From NCBI GenBank assembly GCA_017546725.1, contig JAFYRX010000004.1:1-64000 (forward strand): 64,000 nt of DNA, in the 5' to 3' direction. The stretch comes from Alistipes sp. GTDB taxonomy: Bacteria > Bacteroidota > Bacteroidia > Bacteroidales > Rikenellaceae. Shown here one piece after another: positions 53,414 to 62,900 of this stretch. A model generated the notes under the pieces. It worked only from the letters and a program-made list of their open reading frames with translations, searched no databases and was not told the origin of the DNA. Positions within the stretch are counted from its first letter, which is position 1. Each line of letters starts with the position of its first letter. The translations under genes were made by a program, and so were the position numbers.

Positions 53414-53443
53414 AGCGACTGAATTAATTCAGTCGCTTTTTTT
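53414..53443 (+). terminator. Terminator of tRNA-Asp
   Basis: The palindrome AGCGACTGAATTAATTCAGTCGCT (in two parts, 53414-53425 and 53426-53437) is followed by T. Confidence 0.92.
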
Positions 53444-53521
53444 ATGAAAAAATATTGGGTTAAGCCGTAGTAGTACCTGTTATCTTTTTTGATATTTCTA
53501 CGGCAAAAAATAGGTTAGGTT

Positions 53522-55204
53522 ATGGAGTTTATTAAGGATTTATTGTGGGGCTCTGACACCCTTTGGGGTGGCGGTGTCGCCCATTCCGTATTGGTATTGG
53601 CTCTGGTCATTGCCTTCGGAATTATGTTCGGCAAGTTTAAGGTTGCTGGCATTTCACTTGGTGTTACCGGTATCTTGTTTGTGGGTATTGCATTCGGTCA
53701 TTTTGGCATTAACATTAATGAGCACCTTCTCCATTTTATGAAGGAGTTTGGTCTTATTCTGTTTGTCTATTCGATTGGATTGCAGGTTGGCCCAGGTTTC
53801 TTCTCTTCGTTTAGAGCCGGAGGTGTTAAGTTGAATCAACTCGCCATAATTATCGTATTGTTAGGTGCATTGACTACTATAGGTTTGTATTATATCACAG
53901 GTCTTCCCATTACGACTATGGTCGGTATTATGTCAGGTGCCGTAACTAACACTCCTGGTTTGGGTGCAGCGCAGCAGGCATATAGCGATATTTCAGGTGG
54001 CGTAGATGCACCAAATATTGCTACGGGATACGCTGTGGCCTACCCTCTCGGTGTTATCGGTGCTATCTTGACTATCCTCGCTTTGCGCTACATTTTGCGA
54101 ATCAATACCAAGACGGAAGAGAGTGAGGCTGGCAACGGAGCCGATGCGCACAAAAATGCTGGTACGGTACGTACATCTGTAGAGATACAGAATAGTGCCA
54201 TCGAGGGTAAGACTATCGAGGAGATTCACAAATTGTTGTTGCGTGACTTTGTTATTTCGCGTATATGTCATAAAGATTCTACTCCCGAATTGGTTGATGC
54301 ATCAACAGTATTGTATTGTGGTGATAAGATTTTGGTTGTTGCAGCACCCGAGGATGCTGAGGCTGTGGAGATGTTGTTAGGTCAAAAGATTGAGATGAAT
54401 TGGCACGATTTGTCAAAGGATATGGTGTCACGTCGAATCATTATCACCAAGCCCGAACTAAATGGAGTAAAACTTTCGGCATTGCAGATTCGTTCATCTT
54501 GTGGTGTTACAATTACCCGTATCAATCGTGCAGGTATTGACCTTGTGGCTGCAGGTAACCTTGAGTTGCAGTTGGGTGACCGTGTTACGGTTGTAGGTCC
54601 CGAATTGTCGGTAGCACAGGCAGAGAAGCGTTTCGGTAACTCCCTCAAGCGTTTGCGTCATCCTAACCTTATCCCTATTTTTATCGGTGTAGCGCTTGGA
54701 GTAATACTTGGTAGTATTTCGTTCCATCTCCCAGGCATCCCCCAGCCTGTGAAGTTGGGCTTGGCTGGTGGTCCGTTGATTATTGCAATCTTGATTGGTC
54801 GCTATGGTCCGCACTATAAACTCGTTACATATACCACAATGAGTGCCAACTTGATGTTGCGAGAGGTAGGCATATCGCTCTTCTTGGCTGGTGTAGGTTT
54901 GGGTGCAGGCGACAACTTCGTGCCTACGATTGTTAATGGTGGTTATATGTGGATTCTGTATGGTGCACTTATTACCATTATTCCTCTCTTGTTGGGTGGT
55001 ATTATCGGTAAAGTGCTTTTGAAACTGAACTATTACACCCTTATCGGTGTATTGTCGGGTTCATCAACCAACCCCCCAGCATTGGCATTCTCATCGGAGC
55101 AGACAACGACTGATGCCCCATCAGTAGGATATGCTACGGTTTATCCGCTTGCTATGTTCTTGAGAGTTTTGGCAGCGCAGTTGCTGATACTTATCTTCGC
55201 ATAG
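53522..55204 (+). CDS. AspT/YidE/YbjL-type transporter with two TrkA_C domains
   Basis: Inner-membrane protein of 560 residues in the aspartate:alanine exchanger superfamily. Two membrane halves are separated by a cytosolic segment (about 185-370) holding two TrkA_C regulatory domains (SAIEGKTIEEIHKLLLRDF and PELNGVKLSALQIRSSCG). Family repeats GLILFVYSIGLQVGPGFF and GISLFLAGVGLGAGDNF mark each half; GAVTNTPGLGAAQQA and GVLSGSSTNPPALAF are the paired signature loops. Substrate unknown; dicarboxylates or amino acids are likely for the family. Confidence 0.88.
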   Translation: MEFIKDLLWGSDTLWGGGVAHSVLVLALVIAFGIMFGKFKVAGISLGVTGILFVGIAFGHFGININEHLLHFMKEFGLILFVYSIGLQVGPGFFSSFRAGGVKLNQLAIIIVLLGALTTIGLYYITGLPITTMVGIMSGAVTNTPGLGAAQQAYSDISGGVDAPNIATGYAVAYPLGVIGAILTILALRYILRINTKTEESEAGNGADAHKNAGTVRTSVEIQNSAIEGKTIEEIHKLLLRDFVISRICHKDSTPELVDASTVLYCGDKILVVAAPEDAEAVEMLLGQKIEMNWHDLSKDMVSRRIIITKPELNGVKLSALQIRSSCGVTITRINRAGIDLVAAGNLELQLGDRVTVVGPELSVAQAEKRFGNSLKRLRHPNLIPIFIGVALGVILGSISFHLPGIPQPVKLGLAGGPLIIAILIGRYGPHYKLVTYTTMSANLMLREVGISLFLAGVGLGAGDNFVPTIVNGGYMWILYGALITIIPLLLGGIIGKVLLKLNYYTLIGVLSGSSTNPPALAFSSEQTTTDAPSVGYATVYPLAMFLRVLAAQLLILIFA

Positions 55205-55227
55205 GAATTATTCATAGAATAATATAA

Positions 55228-55260
55228 AAATAGCACGGCCCGCAGGTCGTGCTATTTCTT
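55228..55260. terminator. Bidirectional terminator
   Basis: AAATAGCACG (55228-55237) pairs with CGTGCTATTT (55248-55257), followed by T-rich sequence on both strands; it lies between the transporter and the convergent manA. Confidence 0.82.
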
Positions 55261-55284
55261 TATAGGAATATAGGTAATCTCTCG

Positions 55285-56268
55285 CTATATATATACCTCA
55301 AGCAACTTTGCATTACCACACAATTTGACGCTGTCGGCCTCTGCGGGAATCATAACCAAGTCAAAGGACTCAATGTGCTCCTTGCTTTCACCCATACATA
55401 CATCGGCCTCACCTTCGGCGCAGATGTATAATACGAATGAGTCAATAGACTCCAATTCGCGCTCTGCCTCGCCCTCCAACTCTACAATATTAGTAGTGAA
55501 GTAATCGCACTTAACCATCTGTGTAGAGGTGTTCTTCTCGGCCTTATACTGCATAATGCACTTATCCTTGTCGCTTGCAAAGTCTATGGCATCTACGGCC
55601 AATGCAGTATGCAACTCGCGCGGATTGCCGTTATCATCTACACGCTCCCAATCATATACTCTGTATGTAACGTCAGATGTCTGCTGAATTTCCAACACTA
55701 CTACGCCCTTACCCAAAGCGTGGATAGTTCCTGCAGGGATGAAGAATGTGTCGCCAGGCTTAACCTCTACCTTATTGAGCAATTCGGGCAATCGGCCCTC
55801 GTTAATTGCGGCGATATACTCCTCGCGAGTGATATCCTTGCGGTTGAAGCCGATGTAGATAAATGCACCAGGCTCAGCATCTACGATATACCACATCTCA
55901 GTCTTACCATAAGAGTTGTGACGCTCGGCAGCCAACTCATCGTCGGGGTGTACCTGAACAGAGAGTACATCGTGGCAGTCAAGGCTCTTGATAAGCAACG
56001 GGAATGTCAAACCATACTTCTCATAAACCTTGTCACCGATGAGATTACCCATATAAACCTCGATAATCTCCTCGATGTTGTTGCGCTTCAAAAAACCGTT
56101 AGCAACAACCGATTCGTCACCCTTAACGGCTGACAACTCCCAACTCTCACCGTAAGGTGTGTTGGCATCGATTTTCTTGGCTTTACCCTGCTTTGCATTA
56201 GCCAACAGGTTCTTGCCGCCCCAAATTCGCTCCTTCAAAATAGGAGTAAAACGTATAGGATATAACAT
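55285..56268 (-). CDS. manA: Mannose-6-phosphate isomerase (class I)
   Basis: Zinc-dependent enzyme of 327 residues interconverting mannose-6-P and fructose-6-P. The start RFTPILKERIWGGKNL, LSVQVHPDDELAA (Gln and His zinc ligands), EMWYIVDAEPGA (Glu ligand) and GTIHALGKGVVVLEIQQ (His ligand) are all present. The short length and wording match the Firmicutes/Bacteroidetes type. It lies 31 nt downstream of thrC. It could process mannose freed by the GH92 enzyme elsewhere in the window. Confidence 0.94.
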   Translation of the reverse strand: MLYPIRFTPILKERIWGGKNLLANAKQGKAKKIDANTPYGESWELSAVKGDESVVANGFLKRNNIEEIIEVYMGNLIGDKVYEKYGLTFPLLIKSLDCHDVLSVQVHPDDELAAERHNSYGKTEMWYIVDAEPGAFIYIGFNRKDITREEYIAAINEGRLPELLNKVEVKPGDTFFIPAGTIHALGKGVVVLEIQQTSDVTYRVYDWERVDDNGNPRELHTALAVDAIDFASDKDKCIMQYKAEKNTSTQMVKCDYFTTNIVELEGEAERELESIDSFVLYICAEGEADVCMGESKEHIESFDLVMIPAEADSVKLCGNAKLLEVYI

Positions 56269-56299
56269 AGTTTTATTTGTTTTTATGAATTTTATCTAT

Positions 56300-57595
56300 T
56301 TACTCTGCGAATAGTGCCTCTACTGCCTCTACAACTTGCTCTACTGTAGCATTAAGAGGGAATACGAGGTCGGGCTCCTTGTAAACCACATCGTGCTCGG
56401 CCTTGAATGCCTCCTCGCCAGCACCTGTAATGTTAAGCATTACATAGGCATCCTTATCAATCTTACCATCCTGAACAGCCTTGATAAGTGTAGCCGTAGC
56501 GATACCTGCTGCTGGATGAATATCCACTCCCTCCAACTCCTTGAAGAGTTTAGAAGCCTTGCGGCCCTGCATATTTGTAGCAACCAAAATCTCACCGTCA
56601 GTTGCCTTCAAAGCATCGTACAGACCACCCTTGATGCCATAAGGAGGCTTGCGGTTAGACAATACCTTAGCATCGATAATTGCTACATCACGACGAGCTT
56701 TATCGGCATCGTAAGGCAACATAGCACGCGAATCGGCTCTCCACGCATCGTACATAGGTACGAAGGGTGCATTCTGTGACACCATAAGTTTCATAGTGTT
56801 ATCACCATAACGACCATCCTCTATAAGACGCATATTTGCCTCCCAAGCGGCTATGGCACCAGTACCACTACCTACGGCCTGGAAATAATAGTTGGGAATA
56901 CGGCCAATAGTTGTAACTGCAGACAAAACTGTAGTGGCCACACCATCACGACGAGCGACGTTCTTTGCGCCACCCTCGGCATAGAAACGAGGCGACTTCA
57001 AAACCATATCGCTCAAATGGATGGCATCAAAGTAATCACCACCCTTCTCGCAAGCGATAAGTTTTACGCACTTGTTAAGCGGTTTCTCAAACCACATTGC
57101 CGACAAGTTGTCGGCTGGTACTGACAACAACAACGGAATATTGTTTTCCGAACAAACTCTCGCAAAAGCGCGCGCTGTATTACCAGCAGATGCGACCACC
57201 AATATACGCTCTTCGTCAGCCTTGGCGCGACCACAAACGCTGAACGCCTCAGTCTCCTTGAATGAACAAGTAGTCATCGCTGCTCCGTGACGTGGCGAAT
57301 AACCGTTTAGTGTGATGTAAAGATTATTCAATCCGAGATGCTTACCCAAACCCTCGCTACGGAATGTAACAGGAGCAGCCGAGCCCTTCAATGTTCGACT
57401 TACAGGCAACCAATCGCTGAAGGTATATAAACCATACTCCTCACCCTTTAGTTCGAGTTGTTTCTTCTCATATACGGCTCTAACCAATGATGGCTCCTCG
57501 GCCTGAGAATCTTCCAAAAGCCATCCTGTATCTTCAAACTCACGATTTGTGGCAACACACTTTAGCGTATATGCCGTTGCTTTAATGTTTTTCAT
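56300..57595 (-). CDS. thrC: Threonine synthase
   Basis: PLP enzyme making threonine from O-phosphohomoserine, 431 residues. TTCSFKETEAFSV carries the PLP-binding lysine region, ILVVASAGNTARAFARVC the phosphate-binding SAGNT loop, and AVGSGTGAIAAWEAN the later glycine-rich loop. It belongs to the shorter Bacteroidetes group. It is the first gene of a thrC-manA pair; a -7 box lies on the minus strand at 57627-57634. Confidence 0.88.
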   Translation of the reverse strand: MKNIKATAYTLKCVATNREFEDTGWLLEDSQAEEPSLVRAVYEKKQLELKGEEYGLYTFSDWLPVSRTLKGSAAPVTFRSEGLGKHLGLNNLYITLNGYSPRHGAAMTTCSFKETEAFSVCGRAKADEERILVVASAGNTARAFARVCSENNIPLLLSVPADNLSAMWFEKPLNKCVKLIACEKGGDYFDAIHLSDMVLKSPRFYAEGGAKNVARRDGVATTVLSAVTTIGRIPNYYFQAVGSGTGAIAAWEANMRLIEDGRYGDNTMKLMVSQNAPFVPMYDAWRADSRAMLPYDADKARRDVAIIDAKVLSNRKPPYGIKGGLYDALKATDGEILVATNMQGRKASKLFKELEGVDIHPAAGIATATLIKAVQDGKIDKDAYVMLNITGAGEEAFKAEHDVVYKEPDLVFPLNATVEQVVEAVEALFAE

Positions 57596-57626
57596 TTATG
57601 CTTGAGTTTTATAAATTTTCGTTTTG

Positions 57627-57634
57627 CAAATTTA
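57627..57634 (-). promoter_or_regulatory. Likely -7 box of thrC
   Basis: TAAATTTG on the minus strand, followed by C, 32 nt upstream of the thrC start. No clear -33 box. Confidence 0.5.
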
Positions 57635-57676
57635 ATAAATTTCATCTAAAGATAGGGATATTAAATTATAATTTTA

Positions 57677-57684
57677 TACATTTG
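57677..57684 (+). promoter_or_regulatory. Likely -7 box of the SGNH hydrolase gene
   Basis: TACATTTG fits the consensus, 35 nt before the ATG at 57720. The -33 region is AT-rich without a clear TTTG. Confidence 0.55.
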
Positions 57685-57719
57685 TAGTAACAAAAAATCA
57701 CTTTAATTTTATATAATTT

Positions 57720-58448
57720 ATGAAACGAGTATTATTAACTGCACTTATGTGCATTGTTGCTGTGTCATCTTTCGCACAGGACAAGAAGAAGGATTGGGCT
57801 CAGTTTGGTCGCTATGAGAAGTCTAATACTGAGGTTCTTGCACGCGATGTACGTCCTGATGTTGTATTTATGGGTAACTCTATTACAGATGGTTGGGCTC
57901 GTCAGGACCCCAAGTTCTTTGAGGAGAACAACTTTGTAGGTCGTGGTATCGGTGGTCAGACTTCATCTGAGATGTTGGTGCGTTTCCGCCGCGATGTTAT
58001 CGACCTTAACCCCAAATGTGTTGTAATCCTTTCAGGTACAAACGACATTGCACAGAACAATGGTTACATTAAGCCAGAGAATACTTTGGGTAACATCATC
58101 TCGATGTGCGAGTTGGCAAAGGCTAACGGCATTAAGGTCATCCTCTGCTCTATCACTCCCACTTCAGTTTTCGGATGGCGTCGTGAGATTAATCCTGTTC
58201 CGCTTATTGCTGAGTTGAACAAGATGATTGAGGCCTATGCAAAGGAAAATGGTATCTACTACTTGAACTACCACCCCGCTTTGACAGACGAGAAGGGCGG
58301 TATTCCCGCAAAGTGGAGCAACGATACTTGCCACCCCAACTTGGAGTGCTACCGTACAGTTATGGAGCCTATGGTTTGCGAGGCAATCGACAAGGTATTG
58401 AAGACTCCCAAGAAGAAGGCTCACAAGGCTATTCCTTTTACAAAGTAA
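57720..58448 (+). CDS. SGNH/GDSL-family secreted esterase
   Basis: Secreted hydrolase of 242 residues with a cleavable signal peptide (MKRVLLTALMCIVAVSSFAQ). Block I is VFMGNSITDGW with the nucleophile Ser54, block II GRGIGGQTSSEMLVR, block III LSGTNDIAQN and block V NDTCHPN with Asp202 and His205 completing the triad. Bacteroidetes members deacetylate glycans or carry out lipid ester hydrolysis; substrate not known here. Codon use is biased to GGT/GAG/AAG, indicating good expression. Single gene with its own promoter and terminator. Confidence 0.9.
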   Translation: MKRVLLTALMCIVAVSSFAQDKKKDWAQFGRYEKSNTEVLARDVRPDVVFMGNSITDGWARQDPKFFEENNFVGRGIGGQTSSEMLVRFRRDVIDLNPKCVVILSGTNDIAQNNGYIKPENTLGNIISMCELAKANGIKVILCSITPTSVFGWRREINPVPLIAELNKMIEAYAKENGIYYLNYHPALTDEKGGIPAKWSNDTCHPNLECYRTVMEPMVCEAIDKVLKTPKKKAHKAIPFTK

Positions 58449-58467
58449 GCAATATAGTTTGCTGCTA

Positions 58468-58506
58468 AATAAAAGACTCGGTCCTACGAATGAGACCGAG
58501 TCTTTT
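58468..58506. terminator. Bidirectional terminator
   Basis: AAAAGACTCGGTC (58471-58483) pairs with GACCGAGTCTTTT (58493-58505). It ends the esterase gene and the convergent pot operon. Confidence 0.92.
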
Positions 58507-58522
58507 GTTTTATTACTTGTTA

Positions 58523-59842
58523 TTACCATCTGCGGCGACGTTGGCGACGACGTTTGATTTTTCGCATAATACCAGCCACAAGCAGAGCGCCGATAGCAAT
58601 AAATATCACAATTACCATCCAATTATTAAGGTTGTCGCCCTTAACTCTCGACCACATCTCCAACAAGGCCGCCGTGCGAGGGCCACTGTCGTGCATCATA
58701 GCACAACGCTCAATAACACTATTGTCGGGATAAAGTACAGGGTTAATCACTACGCTATCAGCCTCCTCGCCAAAGAAATATCTCAAGTCCAAAGGCTGCT
58801 CCAAACCGCTCTCAACGGCAGACTCCGACATATACTCCATAACCTCGGGTGTACCTATGACGCTTACATAGCCAATCTCATCCATATTACGGATGGCATT
58901 CTCGGACATACACATAAAGTTAATAAAGTAACTTGCCGCCTTAATGTTCTTGGCATATTTAGGTATTACCCAGCCGTCAAACCATACGATACTACCCTCT
59001 TTGGGTACAGTGTAGTCCAACTCTACATCAACTTCGGCTGCCTCCTCAATAGCCCATACTGCATCACCGCTCCAGGTAAGATTCAAAATAGCCTTCTCCT
59101 TGGTCATCATCTCCTTACCAAAGTCAGCCTCCCAGCCTGCAACATTTGGCTTGGTCTTCTTAAGTAAGGCCTCTACCGTAGCGATAGATTCGTCCGATGA
59201 GTCGTGCATCAACTCATCCATCGTAACCTCTCCACGCTTGATGCGCTCCTGGTTGGCATAAATCAACAGTGGAGAATATACATCACGGAAGGCATCCTTT
59301 ACGAATAACTTGCCCTTGAATTTCGGTTCCCACAGAGCACTCCACGAATCAACCTCATCTTCGGTTACATACTTTTTATTATATAAGAAACCAGTCGTTC
59401 CCCACATATAACCTACAGCGTAGTCGTTGGCATTCTTGCCGCCGCCATCTATCTTGTCGAACACATCGTGGATATATGGCGATACGTTATCCAAATAATT
59501 TGGCGTATCCCCAAAGTCCTTATTAAGAGGTAGCAACAAGTCGTTCTTCAACATTCGCTCGATGATATACTCCGACGGACAAGCCACATCGAAATCCTCC
59601 TTACCTCGCTCAATCTTGGCAAGCATAATCTCGTTAATGTCGAATAATTGATATACAACTGTGACCTCTTCGCCTGTCTGCTCCTTGTACCACTCCTCAA
59701 ACTCTGACAGCAAATCTTCGTCAATGTAATCGGCCCAATTATATACCTTCAATATGGATTTACGAGCCTCCGACTGACTGCATCCAACCATTGTCAGCGA
59801 CAGAGCAAAGGCCGCCAATATTATCGCAAAAATCTTTCTCAT
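58523..59842 (-). CDS. potD: Polyamine-binding protein PotD with C-terminal membrane helix
   Basis: Periplasmic spermidine/putrescine-binding component, 439 residues. It is a lipoprotein (LTMVGC, Cys21) and then follows the PotD fold: ILKVYNWADYIDEDLLSEFE, CPSEYIIERMLKNDLLLPL, GYMWGTTGFLYNKKYV and WFDGWVIPKYAKNIKAASYF. Unusually the protein continues past the binding domain with a membrane helix (about 405-428, NWMVIVIFIAIGALLVAGIM) and an arginine-rich tail. It would thus be anchored at both ends. The start overlaps potC by 4 nt; last gene of the operon. Confidence 0.9.
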   Translation of the reverse strand: MRKIFAIILAAFALSLTMVGCSQSEARKSILKVYNWADYIDEDLLSEFEEWYKEQTGEEVTVVYQLFDINEIMLAKIERGKEDFDVACPSEYIIERMLKNDLLLPLNKDFGDTPNYLDNVSPYIHDVFDKIDGGGKNANDYAVGYMWGTTGFLYNKKYVTEDEVDSWSALWEPKFKGKLFVKDAFRDVYSPLLIYANQERIKRGEVTMDELMHDSSDESIATVEALLKKTKPNVAGWEADFGKEMMTKEKAILNLTWSGDAVWAIEEAAEVDVELDYTVPKEGSIVWFDGWVIPKYAKNIKAASYFINFMCMSENAIRNMDEIGYVSVIGTPEVMEYMSESAVESGLEQPLDLRYFFGEEADSVVINPVLYPDNSVIERCAMMHDSGPRTAALLEMWSRVKGDNLNNWMVIVIFIAIGALLVAGIMRKIKRRRQRRRRW

Positions 59843-60645
59843 TTTACTAATGCCTCCTTCTTTTTAGCGGCGCGCTGTGAGCGCACGTTGATAATAATGA
59901 GCAACAACAAAACCGTAACGAAAATTATCGTTGACAAAGGTCGCAACTCTGGAGTCAAACCACCCTTGCGAGCATCGGCATAGATATAGGTTGAGAGCGT
60001 CTCAAGTCCTCCCGTACCAATAGTGAAAATCGTAACCGCAAAGTCGTCAATCGAAAGGGTGAACGCCAATATAAAACCAGATATCATACCAGGCTTAATT
60101 TCGGGAATAATCACTTTACGCATCGCTTGAAGGGGTGTAGCGCCCAAATCCAACGCGGCCTCATAAATATCGGGATTCATCTGTTGCAAGCGTGGCATAA
60201 TACACAGCACTACATAAGGTGTGCAGAATGCAACGTGAGCAAGAATTACAGTAGTATATCCCTGCGTGATGCCCAAACTTACGAACAACAAGAAGAGTGA
60301 TATACCCGTAATAATATCGGGGTTAAGCATCGGAATATTATTCAGTGCATTCATCACCATCTTCTTGCGGCCACGCAGATTGTGGATTCCAATAGCCGCC
60401 ACGCTACCTAATAGAGTAGATAGTGCTGCTGCAACGATGGCAATAATCAAAGTATTCTCGATTGCATTTAACAACGAATGATGTACTCCGCCCGAAAAGA
60501 GTGAAGTATAGAGTTTTGTAGAAAATCCCGTCCAGTTACCCAACACTTTGGCTTCGGTGAACGAGAATATGGCAATAATCACGATGGGGGCATACAACAT
60601 CGCAAGCAAAAGCCACAAATATGTTTGTGCAAAAAATCTCTTCAT
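59839..60645 (-). CDS. potC: Spermidine/putrescine ABC permease PotC
   Basis: Inner-membrane permease of 268 residues with six helices. The EAA loop is EAALDLGATPLQAMRKVIIPEIKPG, which contacts the PotA ATPase; SIDDFAVTIFTIGTGGLETL is typical of PotC. Overlaps potD by 4 nt and potB by 1 nt, so the operon is tightly coupled. Confidence 0.93.
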   Translation of the reverse strand: MKRFFAQTYLWLLLAMLYAPIVIIAIFSFTEAKVLGNWTGFSTKLYTSLFSGGVHHSLLNAIENTLIIAIVAAALSTLLGSVAAIGIHNLRGRKKMVMNALNNIPMLNPDIITGISLFLLFVSLGITQGYTTVILAHVAFCTPYVVLCIMPRLQQMNPDIYEAALDLGATPLQAMRKVIIPEIKPGMISGFILAFTLSIDDFAVTIFTIGTGGLETLSTYIYADARKGGLTPELRPLSTIIFVTVLLLLIIINVRSQRAAKKKEALVK

Positions 60646-61445
60646 TAGATTATACCTCCCTCGTTAGTAGCACGCTGTTCCTCTTCACTATCGCTAAACA
60701 TTTCGCTGGCAAAGATGATTACCAACATTATGAGCGACAAGGCTGCGCCATAGTTCCACATTCCGTTATTAATATTCTCCTGAATAGTCGTACCAAACAA
60801 CTTGATATTGTTCATCGTAAGCAACTCGGCTATAGCAAAGGTTGAAATCGTAGGCATAAATACCATCATAATACCACTCATAACGCCTGGCATCGATAGC
60901 GGTAACATAACCTTAGTAAAGACCTTCAATGGGCTGGCACCCAAATCCTGTGCTGCTTCGATGTAACTATGGTCCATCTTCTGCATTGTGTTGTAGATTG
61001 GGTAAATCATAAAGGGCAGGAAGTTATATACCATTCCAAAAATCAATGCACCCTCACCCAACGGCAATCGCATAAAATCGAACAAAGCGACCGTAGCCAA
61101 TGTGCGCACAAGGATGTTAATCCACATAGGCAGGATAAACAGCACTACCATAACGCGTGAGCGGCACAACTCTCTGTTGCTTAATATGTATGCTGCAGGA
61201 TATCCGAGTAGGATACACAAAACCGTAGTTATAATCGCTATGCCGATTGAATAGACAAATGTATTGGCCGCTTCGGGACTTGAGATAAACTTAGAGAAGT
61301 TATCAATCGTAAAATTGCCATCAGCATCCTGAAACGCGTATATGAATATCAGCACAAGGGGCAATACCACAAATATCAACATAAAGATAAAGTATGGCAG
61401 GCTCCAATTATGCCTTCGCATAAAGAATCGCATCAAACCTTTCAT
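60645..61445 (-). CDS. potB: Spermidine/putrescine ABC permease PotB
   Basis: Second permease, 266 residues with six helices. WSLPYFIFMLIFVVLPLVLIF opens it; YIEAAQDLGASPLKVFTKVMLPLS is the EAA loop. The cytoplasmic N terminus MKGLMRFFMRRHNW is basic. It forms the channel with PotC. Stop and potC start share one base; 30 nt separate it from potA. Confidence 0.93.
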   Translation of the reverse strand: MKGLMRFFMRRHNWSLPYFIFMLIFVVLPLVLIFIYAFQDADGNFTIDNFSKFISSPEAANTFVYSIGIAIITTVLCILLGYPAAYILSNRELCRSRVMVVLFILPMWINILVRTLATVALFDFMRLPLGEGALIFGMVYNFLPFMIYPIYNTMQKMDHSYIEAAQDLGASPLKVFTKVMLPLSMPGVMSGIMMVFMPTISTFAIAELLTMNNIKLFGTTIQENINNGMWNYGAALSLIMLVIIFASEMFSDSEEEQRATNEGGII

Positions 61446-61475
61446 CTTCTATACAAATTTTACTCGGTTACTACC

Positions 61476-62864
61476 CTATTTTGCTTGCTTCTTAATTACG
61501 ATATCGTCTGCCTGGATTCTAATTCCGACAATATCACCATCATCCCACACGTCGGTAGTATCGACATAGATATTATCGCCATCGGCTGTGCGGACTGTCA
61601 AATGATAGTGGTCACCCTTATAAAGAATGAATCTCACATCACCTACCTGCTGACCATCCTCCTTATTATCCATCAACTCTACCTTATTAAATGGCACCTC
61701 GACAAGTACGCTTTCGCCTACCTCGACATCGGCAACCTCGTTACAAAGGAATTGTGTGCCCAACATCTCAACGTGAGTAGAGTCCACCATCTTACCTTCG
61801 AATGTGTTGCATACACGCTCCTTATGCATAACGTGAATATCAGAAGGCTTAACAATCATACTAACCTCCTGGCCCACCTCGAAAGCATTATAATCCTGAA
61901 TCATAATCTCGTATCCGTTGGGGGTAAGTACTGTCATCTCGTAATGCACTCCCTTGAATATGCACGACTGGACAACGCCATCAAGCATACCCGAATCGGT
62001 ACGAGCCATAATATATACATCCTCGGGGCGAATAACCACATCAACCGGAGTATTCTCACCAAAGCCCTCATCGACGCACTCAAATTCACGTCCCATAAAC
62101 TTCACTACTCTATCGCGTACCATTTCGCCATTGAGGATATTACTCTCGCCAATGAAATCAGCAACGAAAGAGTTTACAGGCTCGTTATAAATATCAGTTG
62201 GTGTACCAATTTGCTGAACCCTACCTTCGCTCATAACAACGATAGTATCGCTCAAGGTTAAGGCCTCCTCCTGGTCGTGTGTTACATATACAAACGTGAT
62301 ACCCAAAGTCTTGTGCATATCCTTGAGTTCCATCTGCATATCCTTACGCATCTTCAAATCCAATGCTGCCAACGGTTCATCCAATAGCAATACCTGCGGA
62401 CGGTTAATGATAGCGCGGGCAATAGCGACACGTTGCTGTTGACCACCAGATAGTGAATTTACATCACGCCACTCATAATCGGTCATACCCACCATCTTCA
62501 ACGCCTTTCTCACGCGAGCATCAATTTCGTCTTGCTTAACCTTTTTCAACTTAAGACCAAAGGCAATATTGTCATAGACATTAAGATGCGGGAACAACGC
62601 ATAGCGCTGAAAAACCGTATTTACAGGGCGAAGATGCGGTGGTACATCTGTTATATCTGCACCAGCAATCTTAATTTCACCCGATGTGGCTACACCAAAA
62701 CCTGCCAATATCTTCAAAAGAGTAGTCTTACCACAACCCGAAGGACCGAGAATGGTTACGAATTCACCTTTTTTTACATACAAACTAACATCATCCAATA
62801 CACATTTCTCTCCATAACATTTGCTGATATGGCTCAACTCGATGATGAAATTTGACTCTCCCAT
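61476..62864 (-). CDS. potA: Spermidine/putrescine ABC ATPase PotA (extended C terminus)
   Basis: ATPase driving polyamine import, 462 residues against about 370 for typical PotA. Walker [10 protein letters not shown] (41-49), [20 protein letters not shown], signature [15 protein letters not shown], Walker [17 protein letters not shown] and the switch [15 protein letters not shown] are intact. After the ATPase there appear to be two TOBE-type regulatory modules (about 245-335 and 345-455), the second being the extra length. It follows the porin gene by 36 nt. Confidence 0.93.
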   Translation of the reverse strand: MGESNFIIELSHISKCYGEKCVLDDVSLYVKKGEFVTILGPSGCGKTTLLKILAGFGVATSGEIKIAGADITDVPPHLRPVNTVFQRYALFPHLNVYDNIAFGLKLKKVKQDEIDARVRKALKMVGMTDYEWRDVNSLSGGQQQRVAIARAIINRPQVLLLDEPLAALDLKMRKDMQMELKDMHKTLGITFVYVTHDQEEALTLSDTIVVMSEGRVQQIGTPTDIYNEPVNSFVADFIGESNILNGEMVRDRVVKFMGREFECVDEGFGENTPVDVVIRPEDVYIMARTDSGMLDGVVQSCIFKGVHYEMTVLTPNGYEIMIQDYNAFEVGQEVSMIVKPSDIHVMHKERVCNTFEGKMVDSTHVEMLGTQFLCNEVADVEVGESVLVEVPFNKVELMDNKEDGQQVGDVRFILYKGDHYHLTVRTADGDNIYVDTTDVWDDGDIVGIRIQADDIVIKKQAK

Positions 62865-62900
62865 TTCTTACTATAATATACTAAATTGTTGTTACTCGTT

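Noticed and set aside
61410-62261. 283-codon plus-strand frame opposite potA
   Set aside because: Antisense shadow; potA shows all ABC ATPase motifs.
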